Positions 38,101-45,952 of a DNA stretch of 64,000 nt are shown here, one piece after another (within the stretch, counting starts at the first letter, position 1; each line of letters starts with the position of its first letter). Source of the stretch: JAWKSY01 sp041402125 (GTDB taxonomy: Bacteria; Planctomycetota; GCA-002687715; DRQF01). The notes beneath the pieces are model-generated. The model did not search any database, had not been told where the DNA came from, and worked only from the letters and a program-made list of their open reading frames with translations. Location of the stretch: assembly GCA_041402125.1 (NCBI GenBank), contig JAWKSY010000005.1, positions 1 through 64,000 on the forward strand, given 5' to 3'. The position numbers and the translations under genes were made by a program.

Positions 38101-38797
38101 CGAGGCCCCGGCGACCCTGACCGTCTCCTGGTATCGCGAGAACTGGACGCGGCCGGGGTGGATCGACGACCGGACCCTGCTCGAGATCTTCCCCTACGAG
38201 TGGCCGCGCGACGACGCGGGCGAGTGGCCGGCCCGCGCGGCCGACGCCCTCCTGTCCTGGCTCGACGCCGATCGCGTGGACGAGGATCGCGCCTTCCGGG
38301 TGCTGGCCCTGCTCGCGGTGCGGCTCGGCGCGGCCGAGCGGCCGGCGGAGGCGCGTCGCGTCTTCGGTCGCCTCCGCGCGCTGGCCGGGGAGAGCCTCGA
38401 GCGTCGCCACTGGATCGCGGACGTGGCCCGCCACCAGGGCGACGAGCGCGAGGCGCGGGAGATCGAGCTCGATCTGCTCGCGCGGGGCGCGCTGATCCCC
38501 GGACGCATCCCGCGCCTCCTCGGCGACATCCTCACCGACTGGGGCCCGACGATGGCGATCCGGTTCGGAGAGCCCGTCCTGGCCTGGTCGCGCGATCCGG
38601 ACGTCCTCGAGGTCCTCGTCGAGGCCGCGATGATGGGCCGGGGCGAGGCCGCGCGCGAGCGCGAGGAGCGCTTCCTGGCCCTCGAGGCCGAGAGCGAGGC
38701 CGCGGCCCGGGAACTCTGGGAAATGGATGAGAAGGAAAGGCGTGAAAAGGAAGCCGCCGCGGCCGCGAAGAAGAAGGCCGACGAGAAGCGCGGCTGA
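32111..38797 (+). CDS. Giant secreted TPR-repeat protein
   Basis: A 2228-residue protein, uninterrupted. The ATG at 32111 follows GAAGGA and begins a signal peptide ('VFALLAVFLIAAAARAQD'). Nearly the entire length is α-helical with degenerate TPR-like repeats (e.g. 'EALVAYRRGLARHPERIDGY', 'EVDNALRTFNRASKLPEFDE', 'EDALATYRKILSVETDDIGV'). A Gly/Ala-rich hydrophobic stretch near residues 1580–1620 ('AVPMTALAVGGTIVVAGGVV') may be a linker or a membrane segment. The C-terminus is a Lys/Glu/Ala-rich coil. Such very long TPR proteins occur in Planctomycetota and may scaffold envelope complexes. Directly downstream of the MoxR operon, so it may be its last gene. Confidence 0.85.
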   Translation: MTPNRVFALLAVFLIAAAARAQDAPPPLDPEIAAQVATALAAEDPRDQAEALWRRAVLRHGDVDELLADLAGRGEGALEGEAGAGARRARRLAARVMRIRGDLEPAVQALTAIPAAERLPADSLALAELLDAQGKTKEAIEGYEAMLASGPLDAELEKTLRLRVALMKTEKTEGLSALAAFAKDAARTPDQRNEAAVVLALRNEQKDALEIFEVRGTDAERYRDFVRLTEWALEAKENEKAQEFAWNAVRSAKLQRDRRYALTLLVEAYRRGKALPALVERFEATEDLDPQSREVWIDLLRETGQTEKASELFRGASEGHFTVEMRRELLEMGRESGDDAALEASYRDLIAAEPRFLEWREGLSRHFLEKGDREQGRAVWEGYENATDDRRYLMAAAATTADLGLDDLAERFARAVMERHPEGRDGALLFLFENYETRGRGEDALAVLDELDRVAAPDAPARKDLAESFDRIGRTDRAVKVLEGLRAALGDRAGSDLEMKLALKLSEVDREDDALDLWYALWRNTNSVPRRRYVEDRLMTVASRLGKLARIAVDIERKLDAGEATELEAGLLVRLYTKVNDPVSATEVIEEFMLKSGKADVDVLAEKARIFLTCDDYYNYEKTVEQMVAADPENRSDYLRQLAMSKLERGKRDEASALLVSLKDTASDSAADEFEAGVLALAGMREEALVAYRRGLARHPERIDGYLLLSNTMKELGQHARSAAMFQFLAATADKDDLFTIAIDGILNMRDGRRNIGAPDSLVKWARRIALERVAMRPDKFYLYQLVADLSEEVRDTGMAIRALKSALPIAGERRTPLLRELMALAKGKNGPGGGVTLRIVNGVVVEDRPKPQDQSQRLMFGRRLLGQGEQVPPGVYLELGEAFLDEGEVDNALRTFNRASKLPEFDEIRRNVAALLVNARYPEDALATYRKILSVETDDIGVIRRVANLEEQLGRDGEAWDLYRRAMDLYFQRKPEHVDVAGGPEIDPDDPFGYYRAVNVDESETEISGVRDGILAVLPFGDEGRRYLLEREAEITRELETLGDEEGSRGIARFPRLAARASHLRRVALATGEITLADRIDERLLARFSADAGLAETVVRQRLRRGFVASARQLADRAVKHEPSRRRLRLLAGGGAAEDVPGLIGFAEASGLLLPALAEGRLRDARLVLARLDVASASAEVLPRMPILIAAANFLGDRETGSTLLRTWLDLMGQNAKVNLYQGLSVLLDEAKRSLDEAGRRDVIQYLVDAIVDKPDRFRNLMGQLPQLQREFGERLLTDEQAEKLITSRLEAADNFIYGIPELFFLVGAERRESLLRTIWTKIPKAQRAYFVVQLVPELDETVSDGFSEFLAGAFSESFGEADNPDMFQYYVPDLIESCPNNLATAERIVAVYEKTKGEDVALSAARAAALAKLGREEDGLALARKILLKLFAMPSNDYNARRRQEQLLTAYREQLDEFVAVVDAEEREKGASKERTDLRLRLLESADAGPRVEAALAAAIEAHPDDGKYPLQLAQRLRTRGETLRALEIQTAWLEHKPDDGSTRKQVERGWRSIGNPVKALEIRKGAPEEKGKEAAAAPTPGDPGLPAGVTAAVPMTALAVGGTIVVAGGVVGEEAEESDEDEEAVVRPRMPVPSPKLVKDHLEKEEVALARRDFRRLWRVFPAEGRSPFGFIYRSGGRRHVWPKDPEKKEEKAKQPQRRRVRFEGGMPASYREAPKEAAKATPPAPPVYIHEALRNQPFAEEEFRRQLRLLDGAALDGELANDIYHALASLRVEREGREAALKSALADERAGLAGKPDYGVLFVLLDEASREAGVDQGEVLERLLRSIPASDTTQMRRLARLFARSGRDREAEVLYRWSALLPPAVVEYEPGTAIFYGRNQNSGLKELITEIEETIVEPEARLRIIDALLAAEEPSLDDSWARDQWTTVVLSTWERLVGPEETLRRTGPLVEQILAAEGQTPPREGAKRLVRLLSGQGDYDRAVRAFEIAFAKLEAPATLTVSWYRENWTRPGWIDDRTLLEIFPYEWPRDDAGEWPARAADALLSWLDADRVDEDRAFRVLALLAVRLGAAERPAEARRVFGRLRALAGESLERRHWIADVARHQGDEREAREIELDLLARGALIPGRIPRLLGDILTDWGPTMAIRFGEPVLAWSRDPDVLEVLVEAAMMGRGEAAREREERFLALEAESEAAARELWEMDEKERREKEAAAAAKKKADEKRG

Positions 38798-38830
38798 CGC
38801 GCACGACGGTTCGTGAAACGAGAAGAGGAT

Positions 38831-38851
38831 CCGCCCGGAATGGCCGGGCGG
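38831..38851 (+). terminator. Hairpin after the giant TPR gene
   Basis: CCGCCCGG (38831–38838) pairs perfectly with CCGGGCGG (38844–38851) around a 5-nt loop, 33 bases after the TPR stop. No T-run follows. It separates the TPR gene from the two-component system and fits a terminator, but G/C-rich chance hairpins are frequent here. Confidence 0.4.
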
Positions 38852-38909
38852 CGGTCTCGCGCCGCGGGCGTGGCGGGGCGGGGACCGGAGTGGGAGAGGG
38901 GGAGATCCG

Positions 38910-39605
38910 ATGGGAGAGAAGGCGCACCGCGTGCTCCTGATCGAGGATGACGCGCGGATCCGCGGCGAGATGGAGGCGGCCCTGGTCGAGGCCGGCTTCG
39001 AGGTGCAGACCGTCGAGTCGGCGACGCTGGCGCGCGCCGCGCTGGCGGCGCGCTTCGACGTCGTGCTGCTCGACCTGGGGCTCCCCGACGGAGACGGGCT
39101 CGAGATCTGTCGCACGCTCCGCGAGGAGGGACGCGACGTCCCGGTGATCGTCGTGACCGCCCGGGACGCCCCCGAGCGGCGCATCGAGGGCCTCGACGCC
39201 GGGGCCGACGACTACGTCGTGAAGCCCTTCCACATGGACGAGCTCCTCGCCCGCGTGCGTTCGGTGCTGCGGCGCACGCAGCGCACGGTGGCCGACGGGC
39301 GGGTCTGCTGCGGCGACCTGTGGGCCGACGCGCGTTCGCGCCGCGTCGGACGCGGCGAGCGCGAGCTGCAGCTCAAGCCGCGCGAGTTCGATCTCCTGCT
39401 CTTCCTGCTGCGTCACCCGGGCCGGGCCTGGACGCGCGACCAGCTCCTCGACCGCGTCTGGGGCCTGGAGGAGGCGGGCGACACGCGCACCGTCGATCTC
39501 CACGTGCGCCGGCTGCGCGTGAAGGTCGAGGACGATCCGGGCGACCCGCGCTTCATCGAGACCGTCTGGGGCGTGGGCTACCGGATGAACGACCAGCTCG
39601 GCTGA
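38910..39605 (+). CDS. OmpR-family response regulator
   Basis: A 231-residue protein. The receiver domain (residues ~6–120) has acidic pocket residues Glu12-Asp13-Asp14, phosphoacceptor Asp55 in 'VVLLDLGLPDGDG', a Thr switch in 'VIVVTARD' and Lys in 'VKPFHMDELL'. A winged-helix DNA-binding domain follows (~130–230; 'LKPREFDLLLFLLRHPGRAW', 'FIETVWGVGYRM'). Strong purine-rich ribosome site. The histidine kinase gene starts 6 bases after the stop, so they form one two-component system; no target is evident nearby. Confidence 0.95.
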   Translation: MGEKAHRVLLIEDDARIRGEMEAALVEAGFEVQTVESATLARAALAARFDVVLLDLGLPDGDGLEICRTLREEGRDVPVIVVTARDAPERRIEGLDAGADDYVVKPFHMDELLARVRSVLRRTQRTVADGRVCCGDLWADARSRRVGRGERELQLKPREFDLLLFLLRHPGRAWTRDQLLDRVWGLEEAGDTRTVDLHVRRLRVKVEDDPGDPRFIETVWGVGYRMNDQLG

Positions 39606-39611
39606 CCCGCG

Positions 39612-41144
39612 ATGCGTCCGATCCGCACGATGTCGCGGACGCCGCGCATGCGGCGCATCGCGTTCAAGATGACGCTCATCGCGGCGACGACGATGATCGC
39701 CTTCAACTTCGTGACGCCCTCCCTCCGGAACTGGGCCTACGAGAGCTTCGACTTCGCCGGGCGCTTCGAGCCGATCCCCGGCCTCGCCGAGATCGAGGAG
39801 GAGTGGCTCGGCGGCGATCCCGGCGCGGAGGTCCTGCGGCGCCGCGGCCTCGCTCTCGCCGAGCGCGTCGCGCGCAACGACTCCCTGCTCGTCCTGATCG
39901 ACGACGAGGGACTCATCCTCTTCGCCTCGGCCGATCTCGCCGTGCAGGCGGGGGAGCCCTGGCCCGCGCCCTACGACTCGCGCTTCCGGCTCGAGGAGAA
40001 CGGCCGGGAGATCGGGCTCGCGGTCGCGAACTGGTCTCCGGTCCGCTCCGGGCGGTATCGCGGGGCGCAGATCGCGATCATCCAGTGCGTCTTCGACAAC
40101 ACCTGGGACGAGACGGACGGCCCGACGCGGCTCGGGCTCGAGTCGGACAACGGCCTGCGGGCCGGCGCGCGGGCCCGGACGCAGGAGCTCGAGGACGCGG
40201 CCGAGCGCTTCCGGCTCCTCCGCAAGGGCATCGAGCTCCTCGTGTCGATCCTCACCGCGCTCCTCTTCTCGGGCGCGGTCACGCTGCTCGTCACCCGGCG
40301 CCTCCGCAAGCTCGCGCGACAGGCCGCCCGACCGCCGGCCGACAAGACCGGCGTCCCCGGCCCCTTCGCGGTCTCGGGGCGGGACGAGGTCGCCTTCCTG
40401 GCGAACACGCTCAACGGCATGCGCACCCGCGTCATCGAGTCGATCGAGAGTCTCGAGCACCGCGATGAGCTGCGTCGCGAGTGGATCGCCCAGGTCTCGC
40501 ACGACCTGCGCACGCCCCTGACCGCGTTGCTCGCCTGCATCGAACGCGCGCGGTCGCGCCTCGAGCAGGGGGATCGGGCGGGCGTCGAGGAATCGCTGAG
40601 CCTCGCCGTCCACGATCTCGGACGCGTGCGGACGCTCTCCGACGACCTCCTCGAGATCGCGCGGCTCGAGATCGACGACTCGCTCGCCCTCGAGCCGACG
40701 CTGCCGATCGAGCTCATGCGCCAGGCCTCGCGGGGGCTCGTCCCGCTGGCCGAACGTCGCGGCGTCACCCTCGAGGTGCTGCCGGCGGAGCGTCTGCCCG
40801 AGCTCCTCGCCGACGGTCATCGGCTGATGCGCGCGGCCGAGAACCTGCTCCGCAACGCGATCCGGCACGCCACGTCGCGCGTGGTCTTCGAGGCGCGGCG
40901 CGTGGACGACGTCGTGCGCTTCGCGGTCCGCGACGACGGCCGCGGCTTCGAGGGCGAGCCCTCGAACTACCTCCGTGAGGACCGGCGATTCCGTCTCGCG
41001 CGCGGCGACTCCGCCGGCCTGGGGCTGGTGGTGACGCGCAAGATCGCCGAGGCGCACGGCGGCCGCATCGGCGCCCGCAACCTCGAGGAGGGGGGCGCGG
41101 AGGTCTGGTTCACGGTGCCGGTGCCCGCGTCGCCCGAGGGCTGA
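39612..41144 (+). CDS. Sensor histidine kinase
   Basis: A 510-residue membrane kinase. N-terminal helix at about residues 19–36, a ~170-residue periplasmic sensor region with no recognised domain, a second helix at about 210–235 ('LLVSILTALLFSGAVTLLVT') and a HAMP-like linker. The HisKA domain holds His297 in 'VSHDLRTPLTALLACI', then the HATPase_c motifs: N-box 'AENLLRNAIRHA', G1 'VRDDGRGF' and G2 'GLGLVVTRKIAEAHGG'. It pairs with the response regulator upstream. Its TGA stop abuts the stop of the convergent FHA gene with no intervening base (TGATCA at 41142–41147). Confidence 0.93.
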   Translation: MRPIRTMSRTPRMRRIAFKMTLIAATTMIAFNFVTPSLRNWAYESFDFAGRFEPIPGLAEIEEEWLGGDPGAEVLRRRGLALAERVARNDSLLVLIDDEGLILFASADLAVQAGEPWPAPYDSRFRLEENGREIGLAVANWSPVRSGRYRGAQIAIIQCVFDNTWDETDGPTRLGLESDNGLRAGARARTQELEDAAERFRLLRKGIELLVSILTALLFSGAVTLLVTRRLRKLARQAARPPADKTGVPGPFAVSGRDEVAFLANTLNGMRTRVIESIESLEHRDELRREWIAQVSHDLRTPLTALLACIERARSRLEQGDRAGVEESLSLAVHDLGRVRTLSDDLLEIARLEIDDSLALEPTLPIELMRQASRGLVPLAERRGVTLEVLPAERLPELLADGHRLMRAAENLLRNAIRHATSRVVFEARRVDDVVRFAVRDDGRGFEGEPSNYLREDRRFRLARGDSAGLGLVVTRKIAEAHGGRIGARNLEEGGAEVWFTVPVPASPEG

Positions 41145-41657
41145 TCAGCTCGCGAGCAGGCCGTAGACGAGGCTGGACAGGATCGCGAGCGCGCCGACGA
41201 CGACCGCCGCGATGACCCAGGTGCTGGGGCGCCGCGAGGCGACCTGCTCCTCGATCTCGGGGATCGCGAACTCCGGCTTCGTGCGCAGGGTGGGCTCGCT
41301 CATCTTCGGGATCGACATCGGCACCGACGAGGGGCGCTTGCGGGCCTGGGCCGGGTCGACGTCGAAGAGGAGGCGGGGACCGCGGCGACCGAGTCCGATC
41401 TCGTCGCCGGCGGCGAGGCGGGCGCGCTGCACCGGGCACCCGTTGAGGTAGGTGCCGTTCAGGCTGCCCATGTCGTAGAGGTAGTAGGAGTCCGATTCGC
41501 GGCGGATCTCGGCGTGCTGGCTCGAGACGACGGCGTCGCGGAAGGGGTCGAAGGCGAGATCGTTCTGGCCGCCGCGACCGATCATCACCGACTCGCGATC
41601 GAAGTGCTCGACGACGCCGCTCCGGCTGCCGGAGACGTGGGCGATCTTGAGGTTCAT
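41145..41657 (-). CDS. Small FHA-domain protein with C-terminal membrane anchor
   Basis: A 170-residue protein. The ATG at 41657 is preferred over a TTG nine bases upstream because GAAGGA lies 9 bases before it. The FHA domain covers about residues 5–95 ('VMIGRGGQNDLAF', 'VSSQHAEIRR', 'DMGSLNGTYLNGCPV'), followed by a Pro/Ser-rich linker and one C-terminal helix ('TWVIAAVVVGALAILSSLVY'). Tail-anchored with the FHA domain in the cytoplasm. The gene's stop abuts that of the convergent histidine kinase. It probably docks phosphothreonine proteins at the membrane. Confidence 0.85.
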   Translation of the reverse strand: MNLKIAHVSGSRSGVVEHFDRESVMIGRGGQNDLAFDPFRDAVVSSQHAEIRRESDSYYLYDMGSLNGTYLNGCPVQRARLAAGDEIGLGRRGPRLLFDVDPAQARKRPSSVPMSIPKMSEPTLRTKPEFAIPEIEEQVASRRPSTWVIAAVVVGALAILSSLVYGLLAS

Positions 41658-41834
41658 TCCGCGCAATCCTTCATCGCGAAGCCGGCGATCGGGTGGACCC
41701 CTTCGTCCCCCGGGTCGGACCTCGAACGTGGCGCCGTCGTCCGAGCCGGACTCCGACGACTCTTCGAGATTATAGGCTCGTCCGGTGAGATGCCAGTCCG
41801 AGTTCGCGCTCCGAGCCTCGCGGCGCGAGGAGGC

Positions 41835-43940
41835 TCATCGCCGCACGGGCAGTCGCGCCAAGGTCTTGCGTCCGTTGGAGGCGAGCAGTTCGACCTCGAG
41901 GACCCAGTCTCCCTCGGCTCCGGCGAGCTCGTCGGTGATCTCGCCGTTGAGGTCGGCGAAGCGCGCGATCTCGCGCGGCGCGGCCTCCGCGTCGGTCCGG
42001 CGGAGCCAGACCTCGAGGAAGGCGTCGGGCGGACGGTTCGCGAGCTTCACGCGGAAGCGCGCCGGGTTCTTCGCGAGGTGGATGGCGCCGTCGACCACCG
42101 CCTCGCCCGAGAGTTCGGCCTCGCGATCGACGATCGTCACCCGCCAGCTCGGCGCGGCCTCGCGACCGTGGACGTCCGTCGCGCGGACGGAGAGCGGGCC
42201 CGTTCCCGAGGGCGGGCGGGTCAGCGTCAGGGTGCGTCGGACGCCGTTCGTCGGGAGGTCCGAGAGCTCCGCGAAGCCTTCGACGGCGAAGCTCCCGGGC
42301 TCGAGGCGGAAGCCGGCGGGGTCCTCGATCCGCAGCGTGAGCGCGGGGACGTCGCCGGCGCGGAAGACGAGGTGTTCCTCGGTCGGGATGTCGCGGCCTT
42401 CGGGGCCGAGCAGACGCACGGAGGGCGGCGTGCCGTCGTCCGGCAGGAGCGGCGGCGCGATCTCGAGATCGAAGCGCCGCACCTCGCCGCGATTGCCCGC
42501 CGCGTCCGTCGCCACCGCCTCGAGTCGCGCCGCGCCGACGGCATCGGGCGCGATCCGCACGAGCACGCTGCGCTCCTCGCCGCGCTCGGTGGTCTCCTCG
42601 ACGACGGTCAGTCCCTCGGGCGCCTCGCCGACCTGGAGTCCGGAGACGCCGGACACGGCGTCGACCGCGCGGAGGCGCAGGTCCGTGCCCGCCGTCACGG
42701 GGATCTGAGGGAAGATCGTGATGGCGTCGCCCGACGCGGATTCGAGATCCACGCGGGGCGCCTCGCGGTCGCGCACGAGTTCGATCGCGAGCACGATCTC
42801 GCGCCGTTCGCCGTTGTCCATCGCGACCTCGACGGGGATGCGTTCGCCGTCCGGGCGGTCGGGCAGCGCGAGCAGGGTCTCCCACCGGCCCTCGCGCGCG
42901 TTCATCATCGGGATCGGCGCCTCGCCGTCGATCGTCGCGACCACGTTGAGAGGCGCCTTTCCCACGAGATCGACGGCGATCGCGACCTTGTCGCCCCGTC
43001 GGAAGATCGGCGTGCCGTCCTCGACGCGATCGTCGACGTGGGCGACCTGGAGGCGCGGCATCGGGCGGGGGCGACGGTGCACGACGTAGTCGCGCTCCCA
43101 GCCGTTCCCGGCCGCGTCCCGGCACCGGATCGAGAGCCGATCCGACTCCTCGATCTCGAGATCGGTGGAGAAGGAGGCGCGCAGCGTGTCGGCGCCCTGG
43201 CTGCCGATGTCGGCGAAGACCTCGCCGCGCCAGGTGAGCCGGAGCTCCGCGAGCGGGCCGCCGTCGGCGTCGCTCGCCACGACCTCGATGAAGGCGGCGC
43301 CGACCACGTCGATCTCGTGGTCCTCGCCCGCGCGCGAGACGGTGGCGGGTTCGCCGTCGACGACGATCGCGACCTCGGGCGACACGCGATCGCGGCGCAC
43401 GGCGATGCGACCGCCGGGTCCGAGGTCGACGCGCTCGCCGTCCGGCGTCACGGCGGAGAGCGGGACCTCGACCGCCGCGTCCGTCACCGGGATCGTGACG
43501 GTCCAGCGCGGCGCGTCGCCGCCGGCGTCGTGCTCTCCCAGTCGCCACCCCCGCGCGAGCCTCGCAAGCGGCGAGTTCGCGTCGCAGGTCAGTTCCAGCG
43601 CGAGTCGGTCCTCGCGGGTCGTGAGGGGCGCCGCGCGCGCGACGGTGAGCCGCATCGGAGGGCCGTCGGCGCCGACGACGCCGAAGCGGAGTTCCTCGCG
43701 CGCCACCGCCGCGACGTGGCGACGGAGGATCTCGCGACGGCGTGCCTCCTGGCGGACGGTCAGGTCCCCGGCCGGCAACTCGACCGCGCGCAGCAGACCC
43801 TCCGCGCGGCCTCCGGTGGCGACCGTCGCCTCGATGTCGTCGAGACGCGCCTCCTGTTCCCGGAGCGCGGTGAGCCTCCAGCCGCTCCATGCCACGGCGA
43901 CGAGGAGCGCCAGGCTCGCGATCTTGACGATGGCCTTCAT
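41835..43940 (-). CDS. Membrane-anchored protein with Ig-like β-sandwich repeats
   Basis: A 701-residue protein. The ATG at 43940 starts an N-terminal helix ('IVKIASLALLVAVAWSGW') with an immediately following coiled-coil stretch. The rest is β-rich with several Ig-like/bacterial repeat units, each marked by an Asp-Ala-Ala-Gly-Asn type turn ('RCRDAAGNGWERDYVVH', 'VATDAAGNRGEVRRFDL', 'RATDVHGREAAPSWRVTI'). No catalytic domain is seen. A probable envelope or surface structural protein exposed to the periplasm. It precedes the small FHA gene on the same strand, 177 bases away, and follows the kinase gene. Confidence 0.75.
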   Translation of the reverse strand: MKAIVKIASLALLVAVAWSGWRLTALREQEARLDDIEATVATGGRAEGLLRAVELPAGDLTVRQEARRREILRRHVAAVAREELRFGVVGADGPPMRLTVARAAPLTTREDRLALELTCDANSPLARLARGWRLGEHDAGGDAPRWTVTIPVTDAAVEVPLSAVTPDGERVDLGPGGRIAVRRDRVSPEVAIVVDGEPATVSRAGEDHEIDVVGAAFIEVVASDADGGPLAELRLTWRGEVFADIGSQGADTLRASFSTDLEIEESDRLSIRCRDAAGNGWERDYVVHRRPRPMPRLQVAHVDDRVEDGTPIFRRGDKVAIAVDLVGKAPLNVVATIDGEAPIPMMNAREGRWETLLALPDRPDGERIPVEVAMDNGERREIVLAIELVRDREAPRVDLESASGDAITIFPQIPVTAGTDLRLRAVDAVSGVSGLQVGEAPEGLTVVEETTERGEERSVLVRIAPDAVGAARLEAVATDAAGNRGEVRRFDLEIAPPLLPDDGTPPSVRLLGPEGRDIPTEEHLVFRAGDVPALTLRIEDPAGFRLEPGSFAVEGFAELSDLPTNGVRRTLTLTRPPSGTGPLSVRATDVHGREAAPSWRVTIVDREAELSGEAVVDGAIHLAKNPARFRVKLANRPPDAFLEVWLRRTDAEAAPREIARFADLNGEITDELAGAEGDWVLEVELLASNGRKTLARLPVRR

Positions 43941-44091
43941 GCACTCGGACCCCGCTTGCCCAGCTTCGCGTGCGCGGGGGCGGCGCGTCGCGTGACGCCG
44001 GCGCCCGTTCCGGACGCGAGGCGCCCGACGCATCACAAGTTACGATCCAGACTGGGAATGTGTCAACGCGCGGCGGCGAAAGGCGCGACCT

Positions 44092-45858
44092 TCAGCGCGG
44101 ACGGGGGTCGGGCGCGAGCGCCTCCGCGAATCGCCGGGCGAGATCTCCGAGCGGCGCCGGGCGCAGCGCCGGATCCGGCGCGAGGCAGCGCGCGAGGAGT
44201 CGCGCGAGGGCCGGCGGGGCCGCCTCGCCCTCGGGTCGCGCGGGCGGCGCGGGAGGACCTCCCCGCTTCGCGCGCGACTGGGCCTCGCGCGGACCGGAGA
44301 AGGGCGGGCGTCCCGAGAAGGCGAAATGGACGATGGCGCCGAAGGCGAAGACGTCGCACTCCTCGGCCGTGCGGCCCGTGACGGACTGGAGCGGCGAGAG
44401 GTAGGGGAACTCCTCGTTGTCGGTGCCGAATGGGGAGCGCTCGGCGTGGGGGTAGCGCCGGCCCGCGTTGAGCAGCGTCACCCCGTCGAAGTCGTCGAGG
44501 ATGACGTGACCCGGGTGCAGGTAGCCGTGGGCGCCGCCGCCGGCCTCGCGGAGCCGGATGAGCGTCTCGAGGATCTCGCCGCCGATCTGCGCGAGCCGCG
44601 GCGCGACGAGCGGTCCCCGCCGCGCGATCTCGTCCGCGAGCGTCATCCCCTCGATCCAGGGAGAGCTCCAGACGACCCGGCCGTCGATCGCGCGGGCGTC
44701 CAGCGTCGGTCGGAGCCCCGCCACCGCGGGGAGGGCGGCGGCGGCGAGGCCGGCCTCCAGCCGACCGAGGCCGCGGGCGCGGCCGGGCGCGAAGACGACG
44801 AGCACGCGCGGCTCGCGGGCGCCCGGCACCTCGGCGAGCCAGGTCTCCCGGCCCGGCGCCTCGCCGAGACGCGCCGCGAGCGAGTAGGCGCCGAGCTTCG
44901 TCCCGCCGCCGAGCGCGGGCTCGGCGGGCTTCGGCGGCGGTGACTCGGGAAGCAGGGACTGGAACTCCGCGACCCGCCACTCGGCCCGGTGGGCGTACTC
45001 GCCGAAACGCGTGACGAGTTCCGCGAGAGGCGGGCGCGCGCCGGGGTCCTTGGCGAGACAGGCCATGATCGTCGCCGCGAGGTCCTCGGGGAGCCAGGCG
45101 GCCCCCTCGTGGTCGCGCAGCGGCTGCGGCGTCTCGCGACGGACGCGGGCGAGCTCGGCGAAGCTCCGGATGGCGATCGGGACGCGCCCCGAGGCCATCT
45201 CGTAGAGCATCGCGCCGAGCGCGTAGACGTCGGAACTCTCGTCGATGTCGAGCCCCCGCGTCTGCTCGGGCGAGAGGTACTGCGGCGTGCCCGCGATCGT
45301 CGCCTGGCGCGTCACGGGATCGACCTCGGCCTCGAGCGGCTTGCCGATGCCGAAGTCGAGGAAGCGGACCTCGGCGCGTCCGCCGACCTCGACGACGATC
45401 ACGTTGCGGGGCGAGAGGTCGCGGTGCAGCACGCGGCGCGCGTGGATCTCGGCGAGACCGGTGGTCAGCTCGGCCGCGAGCATCACGAAGCCGGGCGGGA
45501 GCAGGCCGGCGGGGAATCCGGCCAGGACCTCGCCGAGCGTGCGCCCGGCCACGAGCTCCATCGCGATGAACCACACCTCGCCTTCGGTGCGGGCGAGGAC
45601 GAGCTCGGGGACGAACCGGCTCGCGCGGAGGCGTTCGAGGAGGAGCGCCTCCCGGCGGAAGCGGGCGGCGGCGCTCAGGGCCTCGGGCGCCTCGGAGCGG
45701 AGCAGCTCGTCGCGGAAGACCTTGACCGCGACCGTGCTGCGGTCCTCCTCGTCGAAGCCGCGGTAGACGATGGAGCTGCCGCCGGTGCCGATCCGCTCGA
45801 CCAGTCGGAAGCGCCCGGCGACGATGCCGTCGATGCGCGGGTCGGGGCCTTCGATCAT
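44092..45858 (-). CDS. Ser/Thr protein kinase fused to a pseudokinase domain
   Basis: A 588-residue protein. The N-terminal kinase (about residues 15–280) has 'IGTGGSSIVYRG', Lys46 in 'VAVKVF', His-Arg-Asp-Leu-Ser-Pro-Arg-Asn and Asp-Phe-Gly, so it should be active. The C-terminal half (about 315–585) follows the same fold order but with changed key positions: 'GAYSLAARLGEAPGRETWLA' in place of a glycine loop, 'HGYLHPGHVILDDF' where His-Arg-Asp-x-x-x-x-Asn is expected, and 'LLNAG' instead of Asp-Phe-Gly, while 'DVFAFGAIVHFAFSGRPPF' keeps the αF region. It is therefore likely a pseudokinase with a regulatory role. Soluble; no transmembrane helix visible. Confidence 0.88.
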   Translation of the reverse strand: MIEGPDPRIDGIVAGRFRLVERIGTGGSSIVYRGFDEEDRSTVAVKVFRDELLRSEAPEALSAAARFRREALLLERLRASRFVPELVLARTEGEVWFIAMELVAGRTLGEVLAGFPAGLLPPGFVMLAAELTTGLAEIHARRVLHRDLSPRNVIVVEVGGRAEVRFLDFGIGKPLEAEVDPVTRQATIAGTPQYLSPEQTRGLDIDESSDVYALGAMLYEMASGRVPIAIRSFAELARVRRETPQPLRDHEGAAWLPEDLAATIMACLAKDPGARPPLAELVTRFGEYAHRAEWRVAEFQSLLPESPPPKPAEPALGGGTKLGAYSLAARLGEAPGRETWLAEVPGAREPRVLVVFAPGRARGLGRLEAGLAAAALPAVAGLRPTLDARAIDGRVVWSSPWIEGMTLADEIARRGPLVAPRLAQIGGEILETLIRLREAGGGAHGYLHPGHVILDDFDGVTLLNAGRRYPHAERSPFGTDNEEFPYLSPLQSVTGRTAEECDVFAFGAIVHFAFSGRPPFSGPREAQSRAKRGGPPAPPARPEGEAAPPALARLLARCLAPDPALRPAPLGDLARRFAEALAPDPRPR

Positions 45859-45912
45859 GCGACGGCTCGGGGCGGGCGGGGGAGCGGGCGGCGGCGCGAG
45901 CGGAGGCCGCGC

Positions 45913-45946
45913 CGTCCCCTCCCGCCGGGCGCGGCGGGAGGGGACG
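45913..45946 (-). terminator. Strong hairpin after isocitrate dehydrogenase
   Basis: GTCCCCTCCCGCC (45914–45926) pairs perfectly with GGCGGGAGGGGAC (45933–45945) around a 6-nt loop, with a further C–G pair outside. It begins 7 bases after the stop codon of the dehydrogenase gene (minus strand) and lies before the kinase start at 45858. No T-tract. By stem length it is the best intrinsic-terminator-like structure seen outside the REP doublets. Confidence 0.55.
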
Positions 45947-45952
45947 CGGCGA

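Noticed and set aside
31463..39184. 2573-codon open frame on the minus strand opposite the giant TPR gene
   Set aside because: Low stop-codon frequency from high G/C explains it; the plus strand has signal peptide, TPR repeats and correct codon positions.
44926..45858. Kinase gene read as two separate proteins
   Set aside because: The frame is continuous across both halves and no start with a ribosome site lies at the domain border.
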